Shown here piece after piece: positions 1 through 10,669 of a stretch of 55,979 nt of DNA (the stretch's first letter is position 1; each line of letters starts with the position of its first letter). The notes under the pieces are model-generated. The model was given only the letters and a program-made list of their open reading frames with translations. It was not told the DNA's origin and ran no database searches. This stretch comes from Clostridium bornimense (lineage in GTDB: Bacteria; Bacillota; Clostridia; Clostridiales; Clostridiaceae), in assembly GCF_018917145.1 (NCBI RefSeq), contig NZ_JAHLOD010000024.1, forward strand, positions 1-55,979, written 5' to 3'. The position numbers were made by a program, and so were the translations under genes.

Positions 1-91
1 CCCTGTAAAATTTTGGAATCAGAATGAGCTTTATTAAAGTTACCCTTTTTTTAATAAGACAAACTAGAAAATTTCCAATTTTAAAGTTTTT

Positions 92-1981
92 TTATCTTGA
101 CATATTACCAGTCGTCTTTTTACCTATACCTAAATACTCCATTAGGCTTTCTGTACTTTTTTTATCCATCGATGGTGTGGATATAATTTCATCATAATTA
201 GATTTTTTTATATTTTCTACTGATCCAAATTTAATAAGTAGATTTTTTCTTCTTTTTTCCCCTATATTAGGTACATTATCTAATACAGATCTTAAACTTC
301 TTTTATCTCTTAAACTCCTATGATAAGTTATAGCAAATCTATGAACTTCATCACTTATTTTTCTTATTAACCCCATAACTGGAGATGTAGCCTTGAAAGA
401 AATTTCTTCATTTTCATAAATCAAACCTCTTGCAGTATGTTTATTATCTTTAACCATCCCTGCCACTGGTATATCTAAATTAAATTCTTTTAAAACATCT
501 TTTGCTACAGATACATGACCTTTTCCGCCATCCATCAGTATTAAATCCGGAAATACCGTAAACTTAGTTTTATCCAATTCTAACTCTAAAGAAGATAGTT
601 TTTCTAACTCTTCTAATCCTCTCTTGAATCTTCTTCTAAGTACTTCTCTCATAGATTCATAATCATTAGCCCCAACAACTGTCTTTATTTTAAATCTTCT
701 ATAATCAGAATTTTTAGCTTTTCCTTTTTCAAAAACAACCATGGCACCAACAGAATCTACCCCTTGAATATTTGAAATATCATAAGCTTCTATTCTTTTC
801 GGTATTTCTTCTAAATCTAAAACTTCTTCTAAAGTTCTAAGTGCCTCTTCGCCTCTCTCTTTATCTTTTATTATTTTATCTTTAAAATCCCTAAGAGTTA
901 CTACTGCATTATTCTCTACTAAATCTAAAGTTTTCTTTTTATCTCCTTTTTGAGGTATCTTTATCCAGACCTTAGATTCCCTTCTTGCTGTTAATAACTC
1001 TTCTAACAACTCTTGATCTTCAACACTATCTACATAAATAGTCTTAGGTATAAAAGCAGTATTACCATAAAACTCTTTTATAAATTCCGCAATTAAAACA
1101 GAGTTTTCTTCAGTAGCACCATCTTCAATTATAAAATGCTCTCTTCCATTAATTTTTCCTTGTCGCATAAAAAAGATTTGAATAAGAGCATCTTTTTCAT
1201 CTTTTGCTAAAGAAATAAAATCTTCATCTTCAAATCTTCCTGTTATCATTTTTTGTTTAGATATAATTTTTTCAAAACTCATTATCTTATCTCTATACAT
1301 AGCCGCTTTTTCAAACTCTAAATTTTCTGATGCTTTAATCATATCTTCCTTTAGTTCTTTTATAAGAGCTATATCTTTTCCAGATAATATATCTATTACA
1401 TCGTCAATCATTGCTTTATATTCTTTTTTTGTAACTTTCCCTGCACAAGGTGCATTACACTTCTTTATATAATAATCGAGGCAAGGTCTTATCCCTACCT
1501 CGTTTTCTTTTATTCTAAGTCTACATTCCCTAATAGGAAATAGATTTTTTATAGTATCTACTGTTTCATAAACAGCACCAGAATCAGTATATGGTCCAAA
1601 ATACTTAGATCCGTCTTTTATTATATTTCTAGTTACAAAAACTCTAGGATAATCTTCCTGCATAGTTACTTTTATCATAGGATAATGTTTGTCATCTTTA
1701 AGTCTTATATTATATCTAGGTCTATATTTTTTTATTAAATTACATTCTAAAATTAATGCTTCAAATTCTGAATCTGTAACAATATACTCAAATTCTTCTA
1801 TATTAGAAACCATCTTTTTTACTTTTTCAGAATGATTTTTTGAATTTTGAAAGTATTGTCTAACTCTATTTTTTAGTATCTTAGCTTTACCTACATAAAT
1901 AACTTCTCCTAAAGAATTCTTCATTAAATAAACGCCTGGTTTATTAGGCAGTATCTTTAATTGATGAGCTAAATCAAACAT
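92..1981 (-). CDS. uvrC: UvrABC system protein C (excinuclease subunit C)
   Basis: UvrC makes both incisions around a DNA lesion after UvrB has been loaded, in the cytoplasmic nucleotide excision repair pathway. The 629 residues match the usual length. In order I see the GIY-YIG nuclease domain (about 12-90, with GVYLMKN and VIYVGKA), a cysteine cluster (about 155-180), a UVR domain that contacts UvrB (about 203-238), the RNase H-like nuclease domain (about 380-540, with EAYDISNIQG and LMDGGKGH) and a C-terminal helix-hairpin-helix region. An AGGAGG site precedes the ATG and overlaps the TAG stop of the upstream penicillin-binding protein gene, so the two are probably translationally coupled. 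It is the last gene of the uvrA-FHA-SEDS-PBP-uvrC run. No clear terminator is visible before the window edge. Confidence 0.97.
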   Translation of the reverse strand: MFDLAHQLKILPNKPGVYLMKNSLGEVIYVGKAKILKNRVRQYFQNSKNHSEKVKKMVSNIEEFEYIVTDSEFEALILECNLIKKYRPRYNIRLKDDKHYPMIKVTMQEDYPRVFVTRNIIKDGSKYFGPYTDSGAVYETVDTIKNLFPIRECRLRIKENEVGIRPCLDYYIKKCNAPCAGKVTKKEYKAMIDDVIDILSGKDIALIKELKEDMIKASENLEFEKAAMYRDKIMSFEKIISKQKMITGRFEDEDFISLAKDEKDALIQIFFMRQGKINGREHFIIEDGATEENSVLIAEFIKEFYGNTAFIPKTIYVDSVEDQELLEELLTARRESKVWIKIPQKGDKKKTLDLVENNAVVTLRDFKDKIIKDKERGEEALRTLEEVLDLEEIPKRIEAYDISNIQGVDSVGAMVVFEKGKAKNSDYRRFKIKTVVGANDYESMREVLRRRFKRGLEELEKLSSLELELDKTKFTVFPDLILMDGGKGHVSVAKDVLKEFNLDIPVAGMVKDNKHTARGLIYENEEISFKATSPVMGLIRKISDEVHRFAITYHRSLRDKRSLRSVLDNVPNIGEKRRKNLLIKFGSVENIKKSNYDEIISTPSMDKKSTESLMEYLGIGKKTTGNMSR

Positions 1982-1989
1982 ATTTCCTC

Positions 1990-3480
1990 CTACTTTTTAG
2001 TAGCAACCTTTAGTATATCTCCTGCTACTTTTGCTGCATTTATATTCTTACTTTGATTTTCCTCTAAAATTACAGATACAGCATACTTAGGTTTATCATA
2101 AGGTGCAAAGCCTATAAACCATGAATGAGCAATTCCTGCTTTTCCATTTTTCTCATGATCCGCTGTACCAGTTTTACCTGCTACTTTTATCCCTGAAACC
2201 TTAGCATTTTTACCTGTTCCTCTAGTACCTTCTACAACATTAAGCATATATTCTTGTAATGTTTTTATGTTAGAAAGTTCACCTACTTGACCTAATGATT
2301 CTATTGGCTCTTCTTTTACAACATTTCCTGATGCATCTTCTATTTTTGATAATGTATGAGGCTTCATCATTTCTCCATCATTTGCAATAGCTTGTGCTAC
2401 AGCAGCCATGTGCAATGGTGTTGCCAAATCTTGTGCTTGCCCAATACCACCTTGAGCTAATTCTCCATCGCTAGTATAATCTGGAACCTTAGATACCGCC
2501 TTATTAGTATATAACCCTTGAACAGGTAAACCCTTGTTAAAATAGAATTTTTCTGCAGTTTCTTTTAGATTATCACTACCTACTTCCATAGCAACTTGAC
2601 CAAACACAACATTTGATGAAACAGTAAGTGCTCCCTTTAAGTCTAATGTTCCATGAGCTATATGATTATAATTTGATAATGTATAATCATCAGCTTCTAT
2701 TTCATTTCCATTACTATCTTTTTTATTAAAAGTTAATGTTCCATTATCCTTAAATGTTTTACTTTCTATTCCTGGTACATTTTCTAAAGCAGATAACGCT
2801 GTAATAACTTTAAATGTTGATCCCGGTGGATATAATTCACCAAAAGCTCTATTATATAATGGCTTATTATCATTATCTGTATTTAATTCTACCCAATTTT
2901 CTTCAAGATTATTAGCATTAAATGTTGGTCTTGAAACTGCTGCAAGAACAGCTCCTGTTTCAACATCTAAAACTACTGCAGCACCTTTAAAACCATTCAT
3001 AGCATCATAAGCTGCTGTTTGTATGTCATAATCTAAAGTTAGAGTAACATCATCTCCTACTTTAGGTGTCTCTTTAAATCCATTTTTAATCAATTCCTTA
3101 AGAGTAGATGAATTACCTTTAGTCAAATATTCATTATAAATATTTTCTGCTGCTTCTGTTCCATACTTTGAATTATAATAGCCCAATACATGACAAAATA
3201 AATCTCCATCTACATAAGTTCTTTCTTGAGTATTATCATCAACTCTTTCCATAGTAGTTAATTGTCTACCATTTCTATCATAGAAATTTCCTCTTAATAT
3301 TTCGTTTTCTCTTATATACTTTCTTCCATTATCAGCATTATCAATTATTTTAGGTGCTACAAAAACTTCAAAATATCCAATATATGTACATAACGCTGAA
3401 AATAATAGTAATACAACTACTAATATATGTTTTATATTGTTATTCAAATTTCTATTTTTTTTCTTTTTTCTAACCTTCAT
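1990..3480 (-). CDS. Class B penicillin-binding protein (PBP2-like D,D-transpeptidase)
   Basis: Membrane-anchored peptidoglycan transpeptidase that cross-links stem peptides outside the membrane and normally works with a SEDS glycosyltransferase. A basic N-terminus precedes one membrane segment (about 18-38). The penicillin-binding domain has all three active-site motifs: STFK with nucleophile Ser221 and Lys224, SSN at 288-290, and KTGT at 436-439. At 496 residues it is a short class B PBP without a long N-terminal pedestal, similar to the PbpA proteins that sit beside RodA in actinobacterial FHA loci (family knowledge). The ATG is one base past the stop of the SEDS gene, with its ribosome binding site inside that gene. 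Which SEDS/PBP process it serves (elongation, division or sporulation) cannot be told from sequence. Confidence 0.93.
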   Translation of the reverse strand: MKVRKKKKNRNLNNNIKHILVVVLLLFSALCTYIGYFEVFVAPKIIDNADNGRKYIRENEILRGNFYDRNGRQLTTMERVDDNTQERTYVDGDLFCHVLGYYNSKYGTEAAENIYNEYLTKGNSSTLKELIKNGFKETPKVGDDVTLTLDYDIQTAAYDAMNGFKGAAVVLDVETGAVLAAVSRPTFNANNLEENWVELNTDNDNKPLYNRAFGELYPPGSTFKVITALSALENVPGIESKTFKDNGTLTFNKKDSNGNEIEADDYTLSNYNHIAHGTLDLKGALTVSSNVVFGQVAMEVGSDNLKETAEKFYFNKGLPVQGLYTNKAVSKVPDYTSDGELAQGGIGQAQDLATPLHMAAVAQAIANDGEMMKPHTLSKIEDASGNVVKEEPIESLGQVGELSNIKTLQEYMLNVVEGTRGTGKNAKVSGIKVAGKTGTADHEKNGKAGIAHSWFIGFAPYDKPKYAVSVILEENQSKNINAAKVAGDILKVATKK

Positions 3481-3481
3481 A

Positions 3482-4783
3482 TTATTTTTCTCCTTCTGAA
3501 ATCTTTTGAAGAATACCTAAAATTATAAATGCTGATAAAATTGAAGTACCTCCATAAGATACAAATGGTAATGTTATTCCGGTAAGTGGTATAGCTCCTG
3601 TTACCCCACCAACAATAACTAATGATTGAATAGCTATCATTGTACTTAAACCTACATCTAAAAGTTTAGCACCATTGTCTCTTATATTTATTGCTCCTCT
3701 CATAGAACGATAGAACATTAATAAATATATAAGTATAATTGCAAATCCAACTAATATTCCCATTTCTTCAGAAATAGCTGAAAAAATAAAATCTGATTCA
3801 CACATTGGCACCTTATTAGGATATCCAAGCCCTAATCCTTTTCCTATAACTCCACCTTCTGCCATACCATAAAACCCTTGAACAAGTTGATAACTTTCTC
3901 CTGATACATAAGGCCATGGATTTCTCCATATTAATACCCTTCTTTTTACGTGAGCAAACATAAAGTAGGCAGCTACAGCACCTACAGATGCTAATGCAAA
4001 AGTAGCCAACATATATTTAAAATTACCTGTAGCCATATATAACATAGTAATAGATACACCAAAAATCATTAGTGCTGTTCCTAAATCTGTTTGTAATACC
4101 ATAAATCCTAATGAAAACATAATTGTAAAGATAGGTTCTATACCAACTCTATAATACTTACCAAATGGGCCCAGTATCTTTTCCATAGCATCGCTTATAA
4201 AACCTAAATATTCATCTTTACTACTACTTTCTTTATTTAATGCTATAGCTAAATATATTACCAAAAATATTTTACCAAACTCTGACGGCTGAAATGAAAA
4301 ACCGGCAATATACACCCAGTTCAATGCTCCATTAACAGCTGCTTTTCCTGTAATAGTATTATAAATTTTAGCCATTGACATAAATATAATAGTTAATATA
4401 AGAAATATATATCGATATTTCTTAAGTCTATCAAGTTCTGGCATCAATACAATGACAAAAACATATACTGTAACTCCGATTATAAACCATACAATTTGCT
4501 TAATTGCAAGACTTGTTCCCTTAGCAACATCTAATCTGTAAAGCATAGTTATCCCTATTGTAGCAAGAATACATGCTAATATATAGAGATATTTATCACC
4601 TTTAGGAAAATATCTTCTAAGCATAAAATGTATTGTTCCGATAAGAACCATAAGTATAGCTCCCATAACTAATGCTGCTGTATTAATCGGTGTTGTTATG
4701 AAAGATAGATTAATAAAGCATATAGCTATAAGTATGTATGTAAATCTAACTAACCTTTTTTCTTCCTTGTAAACTTTCCCCAA
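3482..4783 (-). CDS. SEDS family peptidoglycan glycosyltransferase (FtsW/RodA/SpoVE)
   Basis: Polytopic membrane enzyme that polymerises lipid II into glycan strands. The 433 residues hold about ten hydrophobic segments and typical SEDS landmarks: FQPSEFGKI, LQTDLGTALM, a GKGLGLG loop, the SDFIFSAISEEMG segment, and a C-terminal PFVSYGGTS motif. The start is a TTG (MGKVYKEE) with AGGTGG upstream, overlapping the end of the FHA gene. The partner transpeptidase follows directly, so the pair should form a SEDS-bPBP complex. FtsW, RodA and SpoVE cannot be separated safely from sequence alone. Confidence 0.95.
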   Translation of the reverse strand: MGKVYKEEKRLVRFTYILIAICFINLSFITTPINTAALVMGAILMVLIGTIHFMLRRYFPKGDKYLYILACILATIGITMLYRLDVAKGTSLAIKQIVWFIIGVTVYVFVIVLMPELDRLKKYRYIFLILTIIFMSMAKIYNTITGKAAVNGALNWVYIAGFSFQPSEFGKIFLVIYLAIALNKESSSKDEYLGFISDAMEKILGPFGKYYRVGIEPIFTIMFSLGFMVLQTDLGTALMIFGVSITMLYMATGNFKYMLATFALASVGAVAAYFMFAHVKRRVLIWRNPWPYVSGESYQLVQGFYGMAEGGVIGKGLGLGYPNKVPMCESDFIFSAISEEMGILVGFAIILIYLLMFYRSMRGAINIRDNGAKLLDVGLSTMIAIQSLVIVGGVTGAIPLTGITLPFVSYGGTSILSAFIILGILQKISEGEK

Positions 4784-4784
4784 A

Positions 4785-5228
4785 TTACTCTACCACCTTT
4801 ACGGTAAAATCTCCTAATTTTATTATATCTCCAACGTCTAAAAATGCTCTGTTAACAATTGGATTGCCATTTAAATATGTTCCATTTGTACTACCTAAAT
4901 CTTCTATTATGTACTCTGATTCATCTTTGTATATTCTTGCATGATGAGATGATATATAAGGGTCTTTTAAAACTATTGTATTTCCTTCTTTTCTTCCTAT
5001 AGTTATTAAACCAGTTATCATTATAACCTGATTATTTTTTAATCTTTCATATGGACCTATATTTATAACTCTAAGTCCTAATCTTCTATTTCTCTTATCT
5101 GCAACCTTATCTGCTATTTTTATATCTTTATTTATTGCTTTTATTGCATAAAAAATTATAAAGTATATAACTACAATTATTACTATCCTAAAAATTAACG
5201 ATAACTTTACTAATTCCAAGTTGTTCAC
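4785..5228 (-). CDS. Membrane-anchored FHA domain protein
   Basis: A 147-residue protein with one N-terminal membrane segment (about 8-30), a basic linker and a C-terminal FHA domain (about 72-145). The phosphothreonine-binding residues of FHA domains are present: Gly78-Arg79, Ser93-Ser94, His95-His96 and Asn115-Gly116 within GSTNGTYLNG. It should bind a Thr-phosphorylated partner at the inner membrane face. The start is GTG with a TAGGA site; the gene ends one base before the SEDS gene. In actinobacteria, FHA proteins next to rodA-pbpA read signals from PknA/PknB kinases (established). No kinase gene is present here, so the phosphorylated partner is unknown. Confidence 0.93.
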   Translation of the reverse strand: MNNLELVKLSLIFRIVIIVVIYFIIFYAIKAINKDIKIADKVADKRNRRLGLRVINIGPYERLKNNQVIMITGLITIGRKEGNTIVLKDPYISSHHARIYKDESEYIIEDLGSTNGTYLNGNPIVNRAFLDVGDIIKLGDFTVKVVE

Positions 5229-5258
5229 CGTCCTACCTAATTTCTGAACTTTAATTCA

Positions 5259-8081
5259 TTATAACATCTTTTTTAGGTATTGTCCTGTATAGGAATTTTT
5301 CACCTCAGCTATCTCTTCTGGAGTTCCTTTGCATAATATTTCTCCACCCTTGTCTCCGCCTTCTGGTCCTAGGTCGATTATATAATCCACTGACTTTATA
5401 ACATCTAAATTATGTTCGATTACTACAACACTATTTCCTCCATCTACTAGACGTTGAAGAATTTTAATTAATCTATTTACATCATCAGTATGAAGTCCTG
5501 TTGTTGGTTCATCTAGAATATATAGTGTTCTTCCTGTTGCACGTCTAGATAATTCATAAGCTAACTTAACCCTTTGAGCCTCTCCACCAGAAAGTTGTGT
5601 TGATGGTTGACCTAATCTAACATATCCTAGACCGACATCTAATAATGTTTGCAACTTATTCTTTATTCTTGGAATATTTTCAAAGAACTCTACCCCTTCT
5701 TCTACTGTCATATTTAATACTTCATCAATATTTTTACCCTTATATTTTACTTCTAAAGTTTCTCTGTTATATCTTTTTCCCTTACAAACTTCGCATGGAA
5801 CATATACATCTGATAAAAATTGCATTTCAATTTTTATTATTCCATCTCCACGACAAGCTTCACATCTTCCACCTTTAACATTAAATGAAAATCTTCCTGG
5901 TTTATATCCTTTCATCTTAGCTTCTGTAGTTTGTGCATAAAGTTCTCTTATATAATCAAAGACACCAGTATAAGTAGCCGGATTTGATCTTGGTGTACGT
6001 CCAATAGGACTTTGATCAATATTAATTATTTTATCAATGTTTTCAATACCTAAAATTTCTTTATGCTTTCCTGGGTTTTCCTTAGCTCTTGTAAGCTTTT
6101 TATGTATTCCCTTATATAAAATCTCATTAACTAATGTTGATTTTCCTGAGCCAGATACCCCAGTAACAGCAGTAAATACTCCCAATGGAATCTTTATGCT
6201 AATATTCTTTAAATTATTCTCCTTGGCATTCTTTACTTCAATAAAGTTACCATTTCCTTTTCTTCTTTCTTTCGGTACTTCTATCTTTTTTTCTCCTGTT
6301 AAATATTGACCTGTTATTGATTCTTTGCAGTTCTTCACCGCTTCTAAATCTCCAGCCACTATAATTTCACCGCCATGCTCTCCTGCTCTTGGCCCTATAT
6401 CTACTATATAATCAGCTTCCCTTATAGTATCCTCATCATGCTCTACTACTACCAATGTATTGCCTATATCTCTAAGGTTTTTCATTGTAGCAATTAATTT
6501 GTCATTATCTCTTTGATGTAACCCAATACTAGGTTCATCTAATATGTATAAAACACCTACTAATGCAGATCCAATTTGCGTAGCAAGACGTATTCTTTGA
6601 GATTCTCCTCCTGATAAAGTTCTTGCTTCTCTACTTAATGTAAGATAATCTAATCCTACATCTATTAAGAACTTTAACCTAGCAGAAATCTCTTTTACTA
6701 TTTGATCACTTATAATTTTATTTTTTTCTGATAAGTGTAATGTTTCTATAAATTCTAATTCCTCTTTTACAGATAAGGAACATAATTCATTTATATTTTT
6801 TCCATCAACCTTCACACTTAATGCTTCTGGTTTTAATCTTGCACCTTTACATTTAGGACATGGATTATCACTCATATAATTTTCAATTTCTTCTTTTATG
6901 AAATCTGATCCTGTTTCCATATATCTTCGTCTTAATTCATTTATAATTCCTTCAAAGATATAATTATACTTAACTTCTCTTCCATCTTTCTTGTAATTTA
7001 CTACTAGTCTTTCACCTTTAGTTCCATACAATAATACATCTATTACTTCTCTAGGTAACTGATTTATAGGAGTATCTAGCGAAAAGTTGTACTTTTTGCA
7101 TAAAGATTTAAGAATAGCAAAATTCCAAGAATCTTCTTTTAATCTTCCTTCTCCCCAAGGGGCTATAGCTCCTTGTAAAATAGATTTATCTTTCTCTGGT
7201 AAAATTAAATCTTCATCTATCTCCATAAGAGTACCAAGACCATCACATGTTTCGCATTTTCCAAAAGGAGAATTAAAGGAAAATAATCTTGGTGCTATTT
7301 CCTCAATACTTATATTACAATCTGGACAAGCAAATTTTTCAGAAAATAAAATTTCTTCTCCTCCTATAATATCTATTATTACTAATCCATCACCCATCTT
7401 TAAAGATGTTTCTATTGATTCAGCTAACCTTCCTTCTATTCCCTCCTTTACTACTAATCTATCTACTACTGCTTCTATACTATGCTTTTTAGTCTTTTCT
7501 AATTTTATCTCTTCATCTTCAAGATCATATACTTCTCCATCAACTCTAGCTCTTACAAAACCATTTTTCTTTATATTTTCTAATACTTTAACATGTTCGC
7601 CTTTTCTTCCTCTAATAAGTGGTGACAACACTTGAATCTTTGTTCTCTCTGGCAATGCCATAACTTTATCCACCATCATATCCACTGTTTGTTGGCTTAT
7701 TTCTTTTCCACACTTAGGACAATGAGGAACTCCTATCCTAGCATATAATAATCTTAAATAGTCATATATCTCTGTGACAGTACCTACTGTAGAGCGCGGA
7801 TTTCTCGATGTTGTTTTTTGATCTATTGATATAGCCGGTGATAATCCTTCTATATACTCTACATCTGGTTTATCCATTTGTCCTAAGAATTGACGTGCAT
7901 AAGAAGATAGTGATTCTACATATCTTCTTTGACCTTCAGCATATAACGTATCAAAAGCAAGGGACGACTTTCCTGATCCAGACAAGCCTGTAAAGACAAC
8001 TAACTTATCTCTAGGTATCTCTAAAGATACATTCTTTAAATTATGTACCTTCGCTCCTTTTATAACAATCTTATCTTTCAT
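5259..8081 (-). CDS. uvrA: UvrABC system protein A (excinuclease ATPase subunit)
   Basis: UvrA is the dimeric ABC-type ATPase that finds DNA damage and loads UvrB. The 940 residues contain two ABC cassettes, each split by insertions: Walker A GLSGSGKS at 32-39 and GVSGSGKS at about 640-650, signature motifs LSGGESQRI and LSGGEAQRV, and zinc-binding Cys pairs (CPKC, CPDC/CETC, CEAC/CEVC). The start has a strong AAGGAGAAAG site. The gene lies 247 bases after uvrB; that gap holds two promoters and a LexA-type operator. Thirty bases separate it from the FHA gene with no terminator, so transcripts probably continue to uvrC. Confidence 0.98.
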   Translation of the reverse strand: MKDKIVIKGAKVHNLKNVSLEIPRDKLVVFTGLSGSGKSSLAFDTLYAEGQRRYVESLSSYARQFLGQMDKPDVEYIEGLSPAISIDQKTTSRNPRSTVGTVTEIYDYLRLLYARIGVPHCPKCGKEISQQTVDMMVDKVMALPERTKIQVLSPLIRGRKGEHVKVLENIKKNGFVRARVDGEVYDLEDEEIKLEKTKKHSIEAVVDRLVVKEGIEGRLAESIETSLKMGDGLVIIDIIGGEEILFSEKFACPDCNISIEEIAPRLFSFNSPFGKCETCDGLGTLMEIDEDLILPEKDKSILQGAIAPWGEGRLKEDSWNFAILKSLCKKYNFSLDTPINQLPREVIDVLLYGTKGERLVVNYKKDGREVKYNYIFEGIINELRRRYMETGSDFIKEEIENYMSDNPCPKCKGARLKPEALSVKVDGKNINELCSLSVKEELEFIETLHLSEKNKIISDQIVKEISARLKFLIDVGLDYLTLSREARTLSGGESQRIRLATQIGSALVGVLYILDEPSIGLHQRDNDKLIATMKNLRDIGNTLVVVEHDEDTIREADYIVDIGPRAGEHGGEIIVAGDLEAVKNCKESITGQYLTGEKKIEVPKERRKGNGNFIEVKNAKENNLKNISIKIPLGVFTAVTGVSGSGKSTLVNEILYKGIHKKLTRAKENPGKHKEILGIENIDKIINIDQSPIGRTPRSNPATYTGVFDYIRELYAQTTEAKMKGYKPGRFSFNVKGGRCEACRGDGIIKIEMQFLSDVYVPCEVCKGKRYNRETLEVKYKGKNIDEVLNMTVEEGVEFFENIPRIKNKLQTLLDVGLGYVRLGQPSTQLSGGEAQRVKLAYELSRRATGRTLYILDEPTTGLHTDDVNRLIKILQRLVDGGNSVVVIEHNLDVIKSVDYIIDLGPEGGDKGGEILCKGTPEEIAEVKNSYTGQYLKKML

Positions 8082-8145
8082 AATAACTTTCTCCTTTTTA
8101 TATACTTAATAACTATTTTTTACGTATTAACTTATTTTTAACCTC

Positions 8146-8193
8146 GAACATTCGTTCTATTAAAATTTTAAGTTTATTTATTTTCCTTGTCAA
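8146..8193 (-). promoter_or_regulatory. SOS-type promoter of uvrA: SigA promoter with LexA box at the start site
   Basis: Read on the minus strand: -35 TTGACA (8188-8193), a 17-base spacer, -10 TAAAAT (8165-8170). Seven bases further downstream lies GAACGAATGTTC (8146-8157), which fits the Gram-positive LexA/DinR half-site pattern GAAC-N4-GTTC. The palindrome covers the expected transcription start, where LexA would block RNA polymerase. The uvrA ATG is about 65 bases downstream. Promoter and box are seen directly; control by LexA is inferred from the known consensus. Confidence 0.85.
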
Positions 8194-8242
8194 TAAAAAG
8201 AAGTTGCTTTATTACTCTCTATTTTAGACTTGCCTTTATTAA

Positions 8243-8271
8243 ATTTTATATTTTTTAGCATTTCTTGTCAA
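8243..8271 (-). promoter_or_regulatory. Second SigA-type promoter upstream of uvrA
   Basis: Minus strand TTGACA (8266-8271), 17-base spacer, TAAAAT (8243-8248). The hexamers and spacing are identical to those of the downstream SOS-type promoter, but there is no GAAC-N4-GTTC palindrome beside it. Transcripts from here would cross the LexA box, which could act as a roadblock. Confidence 0.7.
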
Positions 8272-8328
8272 ACTTTTGTTTATATTAGGATTTTTATGTA
8301 AAAAATAATCTTAATTTATTTATATTTT

Positions 8329-10302
8329 TTAAATTTTCTCTTTAAGTAAGTTTATTTCATCTCTTAATTCTGCTGCTCTTTCAAACTGTAAATCCTTAGC
8401 AGCTAACTTCATTTCTTCTTCAAGTTCTTTTATTTTGCTTATAATTTCTTCTACTGATAATTCTTCTTTTTCAACTGCTTCATAAGTAGCTTCTTCCTCT
8501 GCCACCGTAGATATTTCTAAAACATCTCTAATATCTTTCTTTATAGTTGTAGGTATTATATTATTTTTATCATTATATTCTATTTGAATTTTTCTTCTTC
8601 TTTCTGTTTCTTTTAATGCATATTCCATAGATTTAGTAATTCTGTCAGCATACATTATTACTTTACTTTCAGAATTTCTTGCCGCTCTACCTATTGTTTG
8701 AATTAATGAAGTGTTAGATCTTAAGAATCCTTCTTTATCAGCATCTAAGATAGCAACAAGAGCAACTTCTGGAATATCTAATCCTTCTCTTAAAAGATTT
8801 ATTCCTACTAATACATCTTGTTCACCACTTCTTAATTCTTTTATGATTTTCATTCTATCTATGGTTGATACGTCTGAATGCATATATGTTGTTTTTACAC
8901 CCATACCCTTTAAATAATCTGTTAAATCTTCAGCCATTTTCTTAGTAAGGGTAGTTATCAATGTTCTGAATCCTTTATTTGTTGTCTTAATTATCTCACT
9001 ATATAAATGATCAATTTGACCTTCTACCGGCACTACTTCTATTACGGGATCTAGTAATCCTGTAGGTCTTATTATTTGCTCTGCAACATTTTCGCTATGT
9101 TGAAGCTCATATTCTCCCGGTGTTGCTGATACAAATACTACTTCATTCATCTTATTTTCAAATTCATCAAACTTTAATGGTCTATTATCATAAGCTGAAG
9201 GTAATCTAAATCCATATTCAACTAATGAATCTTTTCTAGATCTATCTCCTCCATACATCGCTTTTACTTGCGGTAATGTTACATGACTTTCATCAATAAA
9301 CATTAGAAAATCCTCTGGGAAATAGTCAATTAATGTTTTAGGCGGTTCTCCTGGATTCCTTCCATCTAATATTCTTGAATAATTTTCTATTCCAGAACAA
9401 TATCCCATCTCTTTTATCATTTCAATATCAAAATTAGTTCTTTGCTTTATCCTTTGTGCCTCTAACAATTTTTCTTCACTATTAAATTCTTTTACTCTTT
9501 CATCTAATTCTATTTCAATTTGCTTTATTGCTTTCTCTGTTGTCTCTTGAGAAGCAGCAAAGTGAGATGCTGGGAAAATAGATATATGCTTTCTTGTTGA
9601 TAATATTTTACCTGTTAAAACATCAAACTCTCTTATTCTATCTATCTCATCTCCAAAAAACTCAACTCTTATCCCTTTTGAATTTTCACTAGCAGGAAAT
9701 ATGTCTAATACATCTCCTCTGACTCTAAAAGTACCTCTCACAAAATCAATATCATTTCTTTCATATTGAATAGATACTAATTCTTTTATTACATCATTTC
9801 TCTCCTTTGTCATTCCTTCTCTTAATCTTACTGTTAACTTTTTATATTCTTCCGGATTACCTAACCCATAAATACAAGAAACTGATGCTACTACTATTAC
9901 ATCTTTTCTTTCTAATAATGCAGATGTTGCTGAGTGACGTAATTTATCTATTTCATCATTAATAGAAGCATCTTTCTCTATAAAAGTATCTGTTTGTGCT
10001 ACATAAGCTTCTGGTTGATAATAATCATAATATGAAACAAAATACTCAACAGCATTATCAGGAAAGAACTCTTTAAATTCTGAACAAAGCTGTGCTGCCA
10101 AAGTTTTATTATGGGCTAAAACTAATGTAGGCTTTTGTACTTTTTCTATTATATTAGCCATAGTAAATGTTTTTCCTGACCCAGTTACCCCTAGTAATGT
10201 TTGAAATTTCTCACCGTTTTCTATACCTTTTGTTATAGAATCTATAGCCTCTGGCTGATCTCCTGTTGGAGAAAACTTGCTAACAATTTTAAATTTTTCC
10301 AT
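8329..10302 (-). CDS. uvrB: UvrABC system protein B (excinuclease helicase subunit)
   Basis: UvrB verifies damage and forms the pre-incision complex with UvrC. The 657 residues match the family. I see Walker A GVTGSGKT (38-45), the aromatic beta-hairpin that clamps DNA ([11 protein letters not shown], about 91-101), the DESH motif II, the helicase motif QTIGRAARN, and the C-terminal UVR helix pair (about 617-655) that meets UvrC. The start has AGAGGTGAT upstream. A TATAAT (10347-10352) about 45 bases before the ATG is a likely -10 but lacks a good -35. No terminator follows, so some read-through into uvrA is likely. Confidence 0.98.
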   Translation of the reverse strand: MEKFKIVSKFSPTGDQPEAIDSITKGIENGEKFQTLLGVTGSGKTFTMANIIEKVQKPTLVLAHNKTLAAQLCSEFKEFFPDNAVEYFVSYYDYYQPEAYVAQTDTFIEKDASINDEIDKLRHSATSALLERKDVIVVASVSCIYGLGNPEEYKKLTVRLREGMTKERNDVIKELVSIQYERNDIDFVRGTFRVRGDVLDIFPASENSKGIRVEFFGDEIDRIREFDVLTGKILSTRKHISIFPASHFAASQETTEKAIKQIEIELDERVKEFNSEEKLLEAQRIKQRTNFDIEMIKEMGYCSGIENYSRILDGRNPGEPPKTLIDYFPEDFLMFIDESHVTLPQVKAMYGGDRSRKDSLVEYGFRLPSAYDNRPLKFDEFENKMNEVVFVSATPGEYELQHSENVAEQIIRPTGLLDPVIEVVPVEGQIDHLYSEIIKTTNKGFRTLITTLTKKMAEDLTDYLKGMGVKTTYMHSDVSTIDRMKIIKELRSGEQDVLVGINLLREGLDIPEVALVAILDADKEGFLRSNTSLIQTIGRAARNSESKVIMYADRITKSMEYALKETERRRKIQIEYNDKNNIIPTTIKKDIRDVLEISTVAEEEATYEAVEKEELSVEEIISKIKELEEEMKLAAKDLQFERAAELRDEINLLKEKI

Positions 10303-10669
10303 ATTTAATCACCTCTTATTCATTTAGATTAAATCATTCACTTACCATTATACTTTAAAATGAAAAAATTTATTACTTTTCCTTATCTTATTATTGAAAA
10401 TGTATGCACCTAATCTAAATATTTTTTCTATAATATATTGTAGCTACTAAATGTTTAACCTTTGAATAACAGTTGAGAAACCTTACGATGTACAGAAATT
10501 CACAAGAGATAAATTTTAAAATATACTAATAAGAACAAATGAGTAATTTTTCTTAACTTTGAATTAAAGATACAAAAAGCTGCCGCATTAAATATTTTAT
10601 ATGCGACAGCTTGATTTTATATATTTAGTTATATTACATAAATATAATTTAACTTATACTTTCTATTTA
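10303..10669. other. Non-coding interval between the YfhO gene and uvrB
   Basis: A 367-base AT-rich interval. It holds the terminator of the YfhO gene at its right end and a possible uvrB -10 TATAAT on the minus strand at 10347-10352. I see no GAAC-N4-GTTC box here and no open frame with a ribosome binding site. Confidence 0.6.
10577..10612 (-). terminator. Rho-independent terminator of the YfhO gene
   Basis: Arms 10577-10588 and 10601-10612 pair over 12 positions with one G-U pair on the minus strand, followed by CTTTTTG. The 5' arm AAGCTGTCGCAT carries the TGT-Y-R-C core shared by several other terminators in this window. Confidence 0.85.

Noticed and set aside
10303-10669. A LexA box upstream of uvrB
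   Set aside because: No GAAC-N4-GTTC palindrome is present on either strand in this interval; the only one is upstream of uvrA.
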